Both the position numbers and the translations under genes were made by a program. A stretch of 42,752 nt of DNA from Ignavibacteriales bacterium CG18_big_fil_WC_8_21_14_2_50_31_20 (lineage in GTDB: Bacteria; Bacteroidota; Ignavibacteria; Ignavibacteriales; Melioribacteraceae), in NCBI GenBank assembly GCA_002786785.1, contig PCUD01000045.1, positions 35,459 through 78,210 of the forward strand, read 5' to 3'. Below are positions 33,232 through 42,747 of this stretch, in pieces. Under the pieces are notes generated by a model that searched no databases, was not told where the DNA came from, and was given only the letters and a program-made list of their open reading frames with translations. Position 1 is the stretch's first letter, and each line of letters begins with the position of its first letter.

Positions 33232-34728
33232 ATGATAAAAAAAATCCTAATAGCTAACCGTGGCGAAATTGCTGTAAGAATTGCAAAAGCGTGTCACGAA
33301 ATGAATATGACTTCTGTGGCAGTATATTCTGAGGCTGATAAGTATTCACTTCATGTTAGAGTAGCAGATGAAGCATATCACATTGGAAATAGTGCAGCTT
33401 CCGAATCTTATTTGGATGGGGACAAAATAATTGAGCTTGCTAAAAATATTGGCGCAGATGCAATTCATCCAGGATATGGTTTTCTATCTGAAAACTCAGC
33501 TTTTATTAAAAAATGTGAAACCGCTGAAATAATATTTATTGGACCTTCTTCCAAGTCTGTTGAAATGATGGGAAATAAAACCACTGCACGTACAATAATG
33601 AAGCAGAACAAAGTTCCAATTGTTCCAGGTTCCACTGAGGGAATTAAATCGTACGACGATGCAAAAAACATTTGTCTTGAAATTGGTTTACCAGTTATGC
33701 TAAAAGCTGCTTCTGGCGGTGGTGGCAAAGGAATGCGTAAAATTGATAAAATTGAAGAATTAAAAGATGCTATTGATAGAGCAAAAAACGAAGCTAAAAA
33801 AGCTTTTGGCGACGATTCAGTTTACATCGAAAAGTTTGTTGAAAATCCAAAACATATTGAAGTTCAAATTTTAGCGGATAAACATGGTAACTATCTTCAC
33901 TTATTTGAAAGAGATTGCTCAATTCAACGACGGCATCAAAAAGTAGTTGAAGAAGCCCCAGCATTTACTTTAACTGATGAACTAAGAGCTAAAGTTACGA
34001 CTGCCGCTGTTAATGCCGCAAAAGCGTGCAATTATTATAATGCAGGAACAATTGAATTTTTATTTGATCAAAAAGAAAGCTTCTACTTTTTAGAAATGAA
34101 TACTCGCCTACAAGTAGAACATCCAGTAACAGAAATGATTACTGGAATTGATTTGGTTAAAGAGCAGATTAAAATTGCTCAAGGTGATAAACTTACTATC
34201 AAACAAGAGGACTTAAAAATTATTGGTCATGCAATTGAATGCAGAATATATGCAGAAGATGTGGATGCAAATTTTGCTCCTTCAACTGGAAAAATTTTGC
34301 ATCACCGACTTCCATCAGGACCTGGAATTAGAGTTGATAGAGGAATTGATATTCACTCAGATGTTTCCGTTTATTACGACCCAATGTTATCCAAAGTAAT
34401 TACTTACGGTAAAGATAGGGAGGAAGCTATTTCAAGAATGAAAAGAGCTTTAGCAGAATATCAAATTGTTGGTGTAATTACAAATATTCATGCTTTTCAA
34501 TGGATTTTGAATAATCCAATATTTCTTGAGGGTAGTTTTGATATTAATTTTCTGGACAATAAATTTATTAATCTTCTTCCTGGTAAATGGAAAACTGAAA
34601 TAGTAGATGAATTTGAAAATGTAGCAATAATTTTAGCTGCTTTATTAAAAGATAAAGATTCAAAAACAAAACCATTTAAACGAGAATGCAGTCCAAACAA
34701 TAAGTGGGGTAAAAATACTTATGAATGA
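33232..34728 (+). CDS. accC: Biotin carboxylase subunit of acyl-CoA carboxylase
   Basis: Carboxylates the biotin of the carrier protein with ATP and bicarbonate. The 498-residue ATP-grasp enzyme begins IKKILIANRGEIAVRIAKAC, has the ATP-binding glycine loop KAASGGGGKGMRKI at about 160-173, then RDCSIQRRHQKVVEEAPA, and EMNTRLQVEHPVTEMITG with the catalytic Arg/Glu residues. The C-terminal lid is present. The carrier gene overlaps its 3' end by 8 nt, so they are translated together. It could also feed acetyl-CoA carboxylase; the setting favours propionyl-CoA. A 164-nt gap with a REP-like hairpin separates it from the beta-subunit gene, so it may have reduced or altered expression relative to beta. 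Confidence 0.94.
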   Translation: MIKKILIANRGEIAVRIAKACHEMNMTSVAVYSEADKYSLHVRVADEAYHIGNSAASESYLDGDKIIELAKNIGADAIHPGYGFLSENSAFIKKCETAEIIFIGPSSKSVEMMGNKTTARTIMKQNKVPIVPGSTEGIKSYDDAKNICLEIGLPVMLKAASGGGGKGMRKIDKIEELKDAIDRAKNEAKKAFGDDSVYIEKFVENPKHIEVQILADKHGNYLHLFERDCSIQRRHQKVVEEAPAFTLTDELRAKVTTAAVNAAKACNYYNAGTIEFLFDQKESFYFLEMNTRLQVEHPVTEMITGIDLVKEQIKIAQGDKLTIKQEDLKIIGHAIECRIYAEDVDANFAPSTGKILHHRLPSGPGIRVDRGIDIHSDVSVYYDPMLSKVITYGKDREEAISRMKRALAEYQIVGVITNIHAFQWILNNPIFLEGSFDINFLDNKFINLLPGKWKTEIVDEFENVAIILAALLKDKDSKTKPFKRECSPNNKWGKNTYE

Positions 34729-35221
34729 TTACACAGTTTCTGTAAATAATAATAAGCACCACCTTAAAATATTAAATAATAATAAAGTTGAATTAAATGG
34801 TGATAATTTTGATGTTGAACTTTCACAACTATCAAAGTATTCATATTTATTAAAAGTTAACAACCGAGTTTATCAAGTTACATCGGATAAATATAACCAC
34901 GAAAATTATTCGTTTAATATCGCTGGATATTCTTACAATATTACAGTACGCACTAATCTTGAAGAAAAAGCAAATGAATATTTGAAGAATAAAGCTAAGG
35001 AAAGTAACAGCGAAATTATTAAATCTCCAATGCCTGGTTTAATAGTTAAAATATTAAAAAAAGTTGGTGAAAGCGTTCAAATGGGTGAGCCAATTTTTCT
35101 ATTAGAAGCAATGAAAATGGAAAACGAAATTAGAGCGTCTGCATCTGGAATTGTAAAGTCAATTTCAGCAAAAGAGAATTGTTCTGTTGAAAAAGGAGAA
35201 GCTCTTTTAGAGATTGGATAG
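34721..35221 (+). CDS. Biotin carboxyl carrier protein
   Basis: 166 residues. The C-terminal third is a biotinyl domain with KSPMPGLIVKIL and the EAMKMENEI motif; Lys132 is the biotinylation site. The first 90 residues have beta strands and no known name, likely a docking region to the carboxylase. It is encoded on its own rather than fused to the carboxylase subunit, so the enzyme is made of three polypeptides. The start overlaps accC by 8 nt. After its stop there are 255 nt without a gene; they hold an AT-rich stretch and a weak TTG-N21-TATTTTTC promoter-like pair (35322-35353), nothing stronger. Confidence 0.94.
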   Translation: MNDYTVSVNNNKHHLKILNNNKVELNGDNFDVELSQLSKYSYLLKVNNRVYQVTSDKYNHENYSFNIAGYSYNITVRTNLEEKANEYLKNKAKESNSEIIKSPMPGLIVKILKKVGESVQMGEPIFLLEAMKMENEIRASASGIVKSISAKENCSVEKGEALLEIG

Positions 35222-35476
35222 GAATTTTAATTTATAGTCTCTCTAGTTTTAAAATCTTTGAGATAATAAATTAGCTAATCTTTTTTGTTATTTTGCATAT
35301 TTAGAAAACGATTCTAAGTTATTGGAATATTCTTTTTGCAAATAGTATTTTTCTCTTATATTAATAATCAAATTTGCTATTTCATCCAATAATCAGAACT
35401 TTTACTTAATTTTAGCCATGAACTTATCTGGCATAGATATTGTTTAATTCGACATTATAAATTAAAAAGGATAAAC

Positions 35477-37651
35477 ATGAATCTTGAATCGGTCGATAAG
35501 AAATTTGTACTCCCGAAATCTATAGATTTAAAAAATGACTTCACTCCACCTACTTATGATGAATGGAAAAAGGTTGTTGAAAAAGATTTGAAGGGTTTAC
35601 CATTTGAAAAACTTATTACTAAAACTATTGAGGGTATTGAACTTCAACCAATATACACTCGTGAAACTCTAGAAAACAATTCACATTTGGATCAATTTCC
35701 AGGCGATGGAAGTACACGTTCGGCAAATGTTGCTGGTTATTTTGATTCTGCTTGGTTAATTAACCAAAGAATTGAGCTTGCAGATGCTGACGAATTTAAT
35801 ACAGCATTAAAAGATGCTTTAAATCGTGGACAAAATAGCATTTATGTTGCTCTCGATAAAGCATCAAAACTTGGCTTAGATGCTGATTATGCTAAAACAG
35901 AAGATGTTGGAAATGGTGGTCTTTCAATTTCTGGATTAAGCAGCTTTTCTCGCGCGCTTAAAGATATTGACATAACAAAATTTCCACTATTCATAAGCAC
36001 TGGATTTTCATCTGTACCTTTTATATCAATACTTTCAGCTTATTGCTCGAAAAATGGAATTGATATTTCAAAAGTAGCTGGTTCCGTTGAAGCTGATCCA
36101 ATTGGTTATTGGGCATCTGAAGGTGAACTTCCTGTTCCATTAAATTCAGCTATTTCTGGATTAAAATCATCACTTCTTTGGAAAAAGAAACATGCTCCAC
36201 TAATGAAAACTATTAGCGTAAGTACTCTTCCTTATATTAATAGCGGAGCAAATGCTGTTCAGGAATTGGCATTTGCAATTGCAACAGCTGCAGAATACAT
36301 TAGAAATCTTGTCGATTTGGGAACAAATATAAATGATGTTGCTCAAAATATTAAAGTTACTTTTGGAATTGGTTCGTCGTTCTTTACAGAGGTATCCAAA
36401 TTCCGTGCTGTAAAACTACTCTGGAAAAATTTAATTTCTGCTTTTGGTGGAAATGAAGAATCCGAGAGTATTAATATTTTCGCAGTCACATCACAATTCA
36501 ACAAAACAATTTTTGATCCGCATGTAAATATTTTGCGTACAACAACTGAAGCATTTTCCGCAATTGTTGGTGGAGTTAACAGCTTGCAAGTTTCTCCATT
36601 TGATTCAATATTTTCAGTGCCAGATAATTTTTCAAGAAGAATTGCACGTAACACACAAATTATTCTAAAAGAAGAATCACATTTTGGAAGTACAATTGAT
36701 TCTGCTGGTGGTTCTTATTATGTTGAAAATCTAACAGAAGAACTTGCTAAAAATGCATGGAAATTATTCCAACAAATTGAAGAAAATGGTGGAATGATAG
36801 AATGCCTAAAAAACAACTTTATTCAAAATGAAATTGAAACTGTTTATCAGCAACGTGCCAAAGCCATTGCTAAACGTAAATCTGTAATTGTTGGAACAAA
36901 TATGTATGCAAATCCAACCGAAGAATTATTAGAGGCACGAAAAGTAAATAACTTTGAATTACAAAAACAAAGATCAGAATTTTTGCAAAAATTTCGTGTT
37001 TCAGAAAGCAAAAAGAAAAACGAAGATATTTTAACTGCTTTGGATAAACTTTCAAAAAAATGCACTGACGAAAGCATTGATATTGCTGCATCGGCAATAT
37101 TAAATGGAGCTACACTTGGCGAAATTACTAGTTCGTGCCGCGTTAATGTAAATGATATTGAAAGAATAAAAATCAATAAAATTAAAAATAGGCGGTCAGC
37201 TGAGCCTTTTGAAGAATTGCGAATTAAAGCTAATTCAATAAAAGCCAGTATCGGTAAGAAACCAACGGTTTTTCTTGCAACAATGGGAACCTTGAAAGAA
37301 TACAAAGGAAGAGCAGATTTTTCACGAAACTTCCTCGAAGTGGGCGGTTTCGAAGTAAATTATCCTAGTGGATTTACAACTTGTGATGAAGCTGTTAAAT
37401 CTGCTGTAGATTCAAAAAACGATATTATTGTTATCTGTTCAACAGATGACAAATACATAGAAATTGTTCCAGAATTGGCTGGCAAGTTAAAAGCAAGTCT
37501 TAAAAATGTTACAATTTTACTTGCTGGTTATCCAAAAGATAAAATTGAAGAATATAAAAATAGCGGAGTAGATGATTTTATCTACCTCGGCGCTGATGTT
37601 CATTCAATCCTTTCGAATATTTTAGAGAATTATTCTTTGGAGGTAAAATGA
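35477..37651 (+). CDS. mutA: Methylmalonyl-CoA mutase small (beta) subunit
   Basis: The non-catalytic partner of MutB. The 724-residue protein has the mutase TIM-barrel plan (PIYTRE near 50, FPGDGSTRS near 75, SLPY-type and [12 protein letters not shown] segments) and a C-terminal flavodoxin-like domain. That domain reads [16 protein letters not shown] instead of the DxHxxG motif, so it does not bind cobalamin, as expected for a MutA. AAGGAT sits 4 nt before the ATG. It overlaps mutB by 4 nt (ATGA), giving coupled, equimolar synthesis. Confidence 0.95.
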   Translation: MNLESVDKKFVLPKSIDLKNDFTPPTYDEWKKVVEKDLKGLPFEKLITKTIEGIELQPIYTRETLENNSHLDQFPGDGSTRSANVAGYFDSAWLINQRIELADADEFNTALKDALNRGQNSIYVALDKASKLGLDADYAKTEDVGNGGLSISGLSSFSRALKDIDITKFPLFISTGFSSVPFISILSAYCSKNGIDISKVAGSVEADPIGYWASEGELPVPLNSAISGLKSSLLWKKKHAPLMKTISVSTLPYINSGANAVQELAFAIATAAEYIRNLVDLGTNINDVAQNIKVTFGIGSSFFTEVSKFRAVKLLWKNLISAFGGNEESESINIFAVTSQFNKTIFDPHVNILRTTTEAFSAIVGGVNSLQVSPFDSIFSVPDNFSRRIARNTQIILKEESHFGSTIDSAGGSYYVENLTEELAKNAWKLFQQIEENGGMIECLKNNFIQNEIETVYQQRAKAIAKRKSVIVGTNMYANPTEELLEARKVNNFELQKQRSEFLQKFRVSESKKKNEDILTALDKLSKKCTDESIDIAASAILNGATLGEITSSCRVNVNDIERIKINKIKNRRSAEPFEELRIKANSIKASIGKKPTVFLATMGTLKEYKGRADFSRNFLEVGGFEVNYPSGFTTCDEAVKSAVDSKNDIIVICSTDDKYIEIVPELAGKLKASLKNVTILLAGYPKDKIEEYKNSGVDDFIYLGADVHSILSNILENYSLEVK

Positions 37652-39828
37652 GACATCCAAATTTTGCAGAAATAAATTTGAAATTGGAAATAGATAAATC
37701 CACCAAAAGTAATTGGGAAAAAAGTTTTGTTGATAAAACTGGCAAAGATGTTGCTGATTGTGAAACCAATACAATGGAAAAAATTAAAATTAAGCCACTA
37801 TATACAAAAGATGATATAAAAGATTTTGAACATCTGGATTATATGTCAGGCTTGCCTCCATTTTTGCGTGGTCCATATACGTCAATGTATGTAAATAAAC
37901 CTTGGACAATCCGTCAGTACGCTGGTTTTTCTACAGCCGAAGAAAGCAACGCTTTTTACAGACGAAACCTTGCTCAAGGTCAAATGGGGCTTTCAGTGGC
38001 TTTCGATTTAGCAACTCATCGTGGATACGATTCTGACCACGAGCGTGTTGTTGGCGATGTTGGTAAAGCTGGTGTTGCTATTGATTCTGTTGAGGATATG
38101 AAAATTCTTTTTGATAATATTCCTCTTGATAAAATGTCAGTTTCAATGACAATGAATGGAGCCGTGCTTCCAATACTTGCATTTTTTATTGTTGCTGCTG
38201 AAGAACAAGGCGTTGCAAACGAACTCCTTTCTGGCACTATACAAAATGATATTCTCAAAGAGTATATGGTTAGAAACACATATATTTATCCACCACAAAT
38301 GTCAATGAAAATTATTGCGGACATTTTCAAATTCACATCCGAAAAAATGCCTAAATATAATAGCATTTCTATTTCTGGATATCACATGCAGGAAGCCGGT
38401 GCTACTGCCGATTTGGAAATGGCATACACACTTGCTGATGGTTTGGAATATGTCCGCACTGGCATTGCAACTGGAATGGATATTGACGCGTTTGCGCCGC
38501 GTCTCTCGTTCTTTTGGGCACAGGGAATGAACTTCTTTATGGAAGTTGCCAAGATGCGTGCAGCTCGCTTAATATGGGCTAAATTGATTAAACAATTTAA
38601 TCCAAAAAATCCTAAATCAATGTCGTTGCGTACACACTCTCAAACTTCTGGTTGGAGCTTAACTGAGCAAGATCCATATAATAATATTGTAAGAACTTGC
38701 ATTGAAGCAATGGCAGCAGTAATGGGGCATACGCAATCGTTACACACAAATTCATTGGATGAAGCAATTGCACTTCCAACAGATTTTTCGGCACGTATTG
38801 CACGCAACACACAATTGTTCTTGCAGGACGAAACAGAAATTACAAAAGTTATTGATCCTTGGGCTGGCTCTTACTATGTTGAGTCCTTAACAAATGAGCT
38901 ATTGCAAAAAGGATGGGAACACATTCTTGAAGTTGAGTCTTATGGTGGAATGACAAAAGCAATTGAAGCTGGAATTCCAAAAATGCGCATTGAAGAGGCT
39001 TCTGCTCGTAAGCAAGCACGCATTGATTCTGGTGAAGAAACAATTGTTGGAATTAATAAATATCGTTTGGATAAAGAAGATCCAATAGATATTTTGGAAG
39101 TTGATAACACTGCTGTACGATTATCGCAAATAGAAAGACTTAATAGCATTAAAGCAAGCAGAAACAGTGATGCAGTAAAAATTGCGCTTGATAATTTGAC
39201 AAAATGTGCCGAAACTGGTGATGGAAATCTTTTAGAACTTGCAGTTGAAGCAGCACGAGTTAGAGCTACTCTTGGCGAAATTTCCGATGCAATTGAAGCT
39301 GTTAGTGGTAGATACAAAGCTGTTACACGCACTATTTCTGGTGTTTATAGCGGCGAATATAATTCAGAGAAGAATATGAGTGTTGAAAAGGCTAAAGAAC
39401 TTACAGACGCGTTTGCAAATGAGGAAGGAAGACGACCTCGAATTTTAATTGCTAAACTTGGGCAGGATGGTCACGACCGTGGTGCAAAAGTTGTTGCTAC
39501 CGCCTACGCCGATCTTGGCTTTGACGTTGATATTGGTCCTTTATTCCAAACTCCTAAAGAAGCTGCAATGCAAGCTGTTGAAAATGATGTTCACGTTGTT
39601 GGAATGAGTTCGCTTGCTGCGGGACACAAAACTTTACTTCCACAATTAGTAGCAGAACTAAAAGCACTTGGACGTGAAGACATAATTGTAATAATTGGTG
39701 GCGTTATTCCAGCACAGGATTATGATTTCCTTTATCAACAAGGTGCTTCAGCAATATTTGGACCTGGAACAAAAATTCCAGAAACTACAATTAAATTGAT
39801 GGAAATTATTAAAGAAAGATTTTCTTAA
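37648..39828 (+). CDS. mutB: Methylmalonyl-CoA mutase large (alpha) subunit
   Basis: Adenosylcobalamin-dependent isomerisation of (R)-methylmalonyl-CoA to succinyl-CoA. The 726-residue protein has the substrate-binding TIM barrel ([20 protein letters not shown] region, then [17 protein letters not shown]) and the cobalamin domain with D607, H609 and G612 in GQDGHDRG, where His609 is the lower cobalt ligand. GGAGG lies just upstream of its ATG. Its chaperone MeaB is encoded about 26 kb upstream. No epimerase gene is visible. A weak hairpin follows the stop. Confidence 0.98.
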   Translation: MRHPNFAEINLKLEIDKSTKSNWEKSFVDKTGKDVADCETNTMEKIKIKPLYTKDDIKDFEHLDYMSGLPPFLRGPYTSMYVNKPWTIRQYAGFSTAEESNAFYRRNLAQGQMGLSVAFDLATHRGYDSDHERVVGDVGKAGVAIDSVEDMKILFDNIPLDKMSVSMTMNGAVLPILAFFIVAAEEQGVANELLSGTIQNDILKEYMVRNTYIYPPQMSMKIIADIFKFTSEKMPKYNSISISGYHMQEAGATADLEMAYTLADGLEYVRTGIATGMDIDAFAPRLSFFWAQGMNFFMEVAKMRAARLIWAKLIKQFNPKNPKSMSLRTHSQTSGWSLTEQDPYNNIVRTCIEAMAAVMGHTQSLHTNSLDEAIALPTDFSARIARNTQLFLQDETEITKVIDPWAGSYYVESLTNELLQKGWEHILEVESYGGMTKAIEAGIPKMRIEEASARKQARIDSGEETIVGINKYRLDKEDPIDILEVDNTAVRLSQIERLNSIKASRNSDAVKIALDNLTKCAETGDGNLLELAVEAARVRATLGEISDAIEAVSGRYKAVTRTISGVYSGEYNSEKNMSVEKAKELTDAFANEEGRRPRILIAKLGQDGHDRGAKVVATAYADLGFDVDIGPLFQTPKEAAMQAVENDVHVVGMSSLAAGHKTLLPQLVAELKALGREDIIVIIGGVIPAQDYDFLYQQGASAIFGPGTKIPETTIKLMEIIKERFS

Positions 39829-39843
39829 ACATTTGTATAACAA

Positions 39844-39882
39844 ATCGAGGTTTTCTGCTTTTACATGCAGCAAAGCCTCGAT
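39844..39882 (+). terminator. Possible terminator after mutAB
   Basis: ATCGAGG (39844-39850) pairs with CCTCGAT (39876-39882), and the middle can add CTGC/GCAG pairs with a few mismatches. Only CTTTATTT follows, so the T-run is weak. Its position 15 nt after the mutB stop fits a transcription end. Confidence 0.5.
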
Positions 39883-40006
39883 GCTCTTTATTTATAATTG
39901 ATTAAGAAATACTTGCAATTGAGAATAGATATTTTGTTTTTAATCAGCAATAGATATTTAAAATCGAAATTACAATAGACAAATAATTTTGGTGGAGTTT
40001 AAAATG

Positions 40007-40041
40007 AAAAACCCTTGTAAAGTATTATTTTACAAGGGTTT
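40007..40041 (-). terminator. Terminator of tRNA-Lys
   Basis: A perfect 13-bp stem (AAACCCTTGTAAA, 40009-40021, with its complement at 40029-40041) has a 7-nt loop. Read on the minus strand, the stem is followed by further T residues, as an intrinsic terminator needs. It begins 7 nt after the tRNA 3' end. Confidence 0.85.
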
Positions 40042-40047
40042 ACGTTG

Positions 40048-40119
40048 TGAGCGCACCTGGGCTCGAACCAGGGACCCTCTCCTTAAAAGGGAGATGCTCT
40101 ACCACTGAGCTATGCGCCC
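40048..40119 (-). tRNA. tRNA-Lys (anticodon UUU)
   Basis: The cloverleaf is complete: acceptor stem GGGCGCA with TGCGCTC (one G-U pair), D arm GCTC...GAGC, anticodon stem TCTCC/GGAGA around loop CTTTTAA with anticodon TTT, and T arm CCTGG-TTCGAGC-CCAGG. The discriminator base is A. The genome does not encode the 3' CCA. It is a single tRNA transcript with its own promoter and terminator. Confidence 0.96.
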
Positions 40120-40151
40120 AACATTTTCACAATTTCAAAAAAAAGTGAAAA

Positions 40152-40182
40152 CAAAATTAAGAATATTACTTTTTAACGTCAA
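40152..40182 (-). promoter_or_regulatory. Housekeeping promoter of tRNA-Lys
   Basis: On the minus strand, TTGACG (40182-40177), 17 nt, then TAATTTTG (40159-40152). This matches the Bacteroidota consensus TTG-N19-21-TAnnTTTG. The tRNA 5' end is 33 nt below the -7 element, so a short leader would be trimmed. Confidence 0.65.
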
Positions 40183-40201
40183 GCCCAAAAAATATTTTTT
40201 T

Positions 40202-40232
40202 TTGAAAAGTAAATTGATATAAGTAATTTTAC
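40202..40232 (+). promoter_or_regulatory. Candidate promoter of the GT9-waaA unit
   Basis: TTG at 40202-40204, 19 nt, then TAATTTTAC at 40224-40232, 24 nt before the TTG start at 40257. It diverges from the tRNA-Lys promoter, and the two sit within 80 nt of one another. Confidence 0.45.
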
Positions 40233-40256
40233 TTTTTAGAATAACATAAAACTACT

Positions 40257-41249
40257 TTGAAATTAAATAACCCTAAAAAGATTTTAATTATTCGATTCAG
40301 TTCGCTTGGTGATGTTTTATTGACAACCCCTTTATTGCGTATTTTGAAAAACAAATATCCCAAAACTGAAATTGATTATTTAGTGAAAACCAGTTTTAGT
40401 GATGCAGTAAAATTAAATCCAAATATTAAGAATGTTGTTTCGTGGCAAACAGAAGAAGAATTTCATTTAGCTATCATTAAACTTAAAAATGCAAAATATG
40501 ATTATGTAATTGATTTGCAAAATAATTTTAGGTCAAAAAAAATAGTATCAAAACTTGGTAAAAATAGTTTTTGTTTCAAAAAGCCTAACATTAAAAAATT
40601 TCTTCTGGTTAATTTTAAGTTAAATTTGCTAAAAAATGAAAAATCAATCCCACAAAGATATGTTGAAGTTATTCCAGAATTAAAAATTGATGAAAAAGGA
40701 CTTGAGCTATTTTTGCCCGAGGAAAATAAAACTCAAATATTTGAGGATAAACCAATTATCGGTTTAGCTCCTGGAGCATTTCACTTCACAAAAAGATGGC
40801 CAATTGATTTTTATGCTGAAGTTGGAAATAAATTAACCAATGAAGGCTTTAAAATTGTAATTCTTGGAGGAAAATCAGATAGGGAAATTTGTAATTTGTT
40901 AAGCATTAAAATAGATAGGTCAATTGATTTATCAAACGACAACAAATTGTTTGAAACTGCTTCAAATATGAAAAAATGTAAACTGGTTATTTGCAATGAT
41001 TCTGGTTTAATGCATACGGCAACTGCTGTTGGAACTCCAGTTATAGCAATTTTTGGTTCAACTGTTAAAGAATTTGGTTTTGTGCCTTTTGGAGTAAAAA
41101 ATTTGATTATTGAAAATAATAATTTATCTTGCAGACCCTGTAGTCATATTGGTAAATCAACTTGCAAAAAGAAACATTTTAATTGTATGAATCAAATATT
41201 TCCTAACTTAGTTTATAAAAAAACTATTCAACTATTGAGCAGTTTATGA
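40257..41249 (+). CDS. Glycosyltransferase family 9 (heptosyltransferase-like)
   Basis: 330 residues, like ADP-heptose:LPS heptosyltransferases. The N-terminal Rossmann half opens with ILIIRFSSLGDVLLTTPLL, the characteristic start, and the C-terminal half has the donor-binding segment CNDSGLMHTATAVGTPVIAIFGST. It acts at the cytoplasmic face on the LPS core. The start codon is TTG at 40257: an in-frame stop lies five codons upstream at 40242-40244 and no ATG precedes the first strand. The last codons overlap waaA by 4 nt. Which sugar it adds is not certain. Confidence 0.92.
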   Translation: MKLNNPKKILIIRFSSLGDVLLTTPLLRILKNKYPKTEIDYLVKTSFSDAVKLNPNIKNVVSWQTEEEFHLAIIKLKNAKYDYVIDLQNNFRSKKIVSKLGKNSFCFKKPNIKKFLLVNFKLNLLKNEKSIPQRYVEVIPELKIDEKGLELFLPEENKTQIFEDKPIIGLAPGAFHFTKRWPIDFYAEVGNKLTNEGFKIVILGGKSDREICNLLSIKIDRSIDLSNDNKLFETASNMKKCKLVICNDSGLMHTATAVGTPVIAIFGSTVKEFGFVPFGVKNLIIENNNLSCRPCSHIGKSTCKKKHFNCMNQIFPNLVYKKTIQLLSSL

Positions 41250-42523
41250 AAAAGGCGTGGTGGCTTCTTTATAATTTCTTAGTAATTCCATTTATTTATT
41301 TGCTCTTTAAAATTGCACGAATTTTTAATAAAAAAATTCGTAGTGGATTTGATAGAAGAAGAGTGCAAAATCAATTTATTAAAGAAGAAATGAAGCTGCT
41401 CGACTCCTCAAAAAAAATGATTTGGTTTCATTCTGCCTCACTTGGTGAGTTTGAACAAGCAAAGCCAATAATTGAAAAATTACGAAAAGAACAAAACATA
41501 AATATTTTGGTTACTTTTTTTTCCCCTTCTGGTTACGATAATTCTAAAAAGTATCCTTTTGCAGATATTGTTGCATATATGCCTTTTGATTTTGATAAAG
41601 CGGTTATTGAATTTCTAGAAATTGTAAATCCAAATGTCGTTATTTTTATGCGTTATGATATTTGGCCTAACTTATTATGGCAATTGGGAGCTAAAAAAAT
41701 ACCGACCATGATTGTTGATGCAACAATGCAGAAAAATTCTAAAAGAAAAATTTTTATTGTAAAGCAATTTCATAAATCAATTTATAAATGCTTTTCGGAT
41801 GTGCTTACTGTTTCTATCCATGATGCTGAAAGCTTTCTCGATTTCAAAATACCTAAATCAAAAATTAAAGCTGTGGGTGATACAAGATTTGATAGAGTTT
41901 ACCAAAAAAGTTTAACAGCACAAAGCAAAAAGTTGTTTCGCGATGGTCTTTTTGAAGGTAAAAAGATTTTTGTTTTTGGAAGTTCTTGGGATGAAGATGA
42001 AAATGTGGTTTTTCCTGCATTTGAGAAACTTGCTCAAAATGATGAAAAAGTTATAATGATTGTTGCTCCACATGAGCCAACTGAAGTTCACCTTGAAAAA
42101 ATTGAAAATTATTTTGTAAAAAAGCTTAAAACCATTAGGTTTTCCTCAAAAAATAATTATTCAGAAGAGCGGATAATTATTATTGATTCTGTTGGAATTT
42201 TGCTCACTTTATATTTTTATGCAAATGTTGCTTATGTTGGTGGAAGTTTTAAGCAGGGAATTCATAATGTTTTGGAACCAGCTGTTTATGGAATTCCAGT
42301 AATTTTTGGACCTAAAATAGAAAGTAGTCTTGAGGCAATAGAATTAGTAAAAAGAGGAGCTTCGCAGATTGTTAAAAATATTGAAGAGACTTTTTTAATT
42401 TTAAGCAGATTATTTTCAGAAGATGAATTTAGAGATAAAATGGGCTTAATAGCTTCAAATTATGTAAATGAAAACATTGGCGCTTCCAGTAAAATTATTA
42501 CCGAAATTGAAAAATATTTGTAA
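41246..42523 (+). CDS. waaA: 3-deoxy-D-manno-octulosonic acid (Kdo) transferase
   Basis: Adds Kdo from CMP-Kdo to the lipid A precursor, the first core step of LPS synthesis. The 425-residue protein has an N-terminal membrane anchor (about 5-25), then IWFHSASLGEFEQAKPII with the catalytic glutamate after the Ser-Ala-Ser-Leu-Gly stretch, VVIFMRYDIWPNLLWQL, and the GT-B C-terminal domain with AYVGGSFKQGIHNVLEPAVYGIPVIFGP. It overlaps the GT9 gene by 4 nt. Together with the LptE-like gene it shows that the organism makes LPS. A tRNA-Tyr follows 141 nt later. Confidence 0.96.
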   Translation: MKKAWWLLYNFLVIPFIYLLFKIARIFNKKIRSGFDRRRVQNQFIKEEMKLLDSSKKMIWFHSASLGEFEQAKPIIEKLRKEQNINILVTFFSPSGYDNSKKYPFADIVAYMPFDFDKAVIEFLEIVNPNVVIFMRYDIWPNLLWQLGAKKIPTMIVDATMQKNSKRKIFIVKQFHKSIYKCFSDVLTVSIHDAESFLDFKIPKSKIKAVGDTRFDRVYQKSLTAQSKKLFRDGLFEGKKIFVFGSSWDEDENVVFPAFEKLAQNDEKVIMIVAPHEPTEVHLEKIENYFVKKLKTIRFSSKNNYSEERIIIIDSVGILLTLYFYANVAYVGGSFKQGIHNVLEPAVYGIPVIFGPKIESSLEAIELVKRGASQIVKNIEETFLILSRLFSEDEFRDKMGLIASNYVNENIGASSKIITEIEKYL

Positions 42524-42603
42524 AAATACTAATAAATAATAAAAAATCTTATTAAAGATAGTCAAAAATTTTTGTTATAAATTAAGTTAAAAAATAATTT
42601 TAC

Positions 42604-42634
42604 TTGCATATTTTTTAATTATCATATATTTTTG
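42604..42634 (+). promoter_or_regulatory. Housekeeping promoter of tRNA-Tyr
   Basis: TTGCAT (42604-42609), 17 nt, then TATTTTTG (42627-42634), the same form and spacing as the tRNA-Lys promoter. The tRNA starts 30 nt later. The rest of the 141-nt gap after waaA is plain AT-rich DNA. Confidence 0.6.
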
Positions 42635-42664
42635 TAGCTCGTTTCTTTTACATATTGACATAAT

Positions 42665-42747
42665 GGGCAGGCGCCAAAGCTGGAGAGTTGGGGCGGACTG
42701 TAAATCCGTTGGCTAAGCCTGAGGGGGTTCGATTCCCTCCCTGCCCA
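42665..42747 (+). tRNA. tRNA-Tyr (anticodon GUA)
   Basis: 83 nt with a long variable arm, as expected for a bacterial class II tRNA-Tyr. Acceptor GGGCAGG pairs with CCTGCCC; D stem CCAA/TTGG; anticodon stem GCGGA/TCCGT around loop CTGTAAA with anticodon GTA; T arm GAGGG with CCCTC around GGTTCGATT. The discriminator is A and no CCA is encoded. In related genomes tRNA-Tyr often begins a tRNA cluster, which would lie beyond the window. Confidence 0.95.

Noticed and set aside
35328-35340. TTGG...TTTTTGC upstream of mutA as another -24/-12 pair.
   Set aside because: The GG-to-GC distance is 12 nt, not 10, which sigma-54 does not tolerate.
35429-35444. Sigma-54-like site upstream of mutA (TGGCAT, 5 nt, TTGTT).
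   Set aside because: The spacing is right, but the -12 dinucleotide is GT and the -24 box has one change; two deviations make it too weak to annotate.
42655-42660. TTGACA just before tRNA-Tyr as its -35 box.
   Set aside because: It lies 5-10 nt before the tRNA 5' end, too close to drive it; the TTGCAT-N17-TATTTTTG pair fits better.
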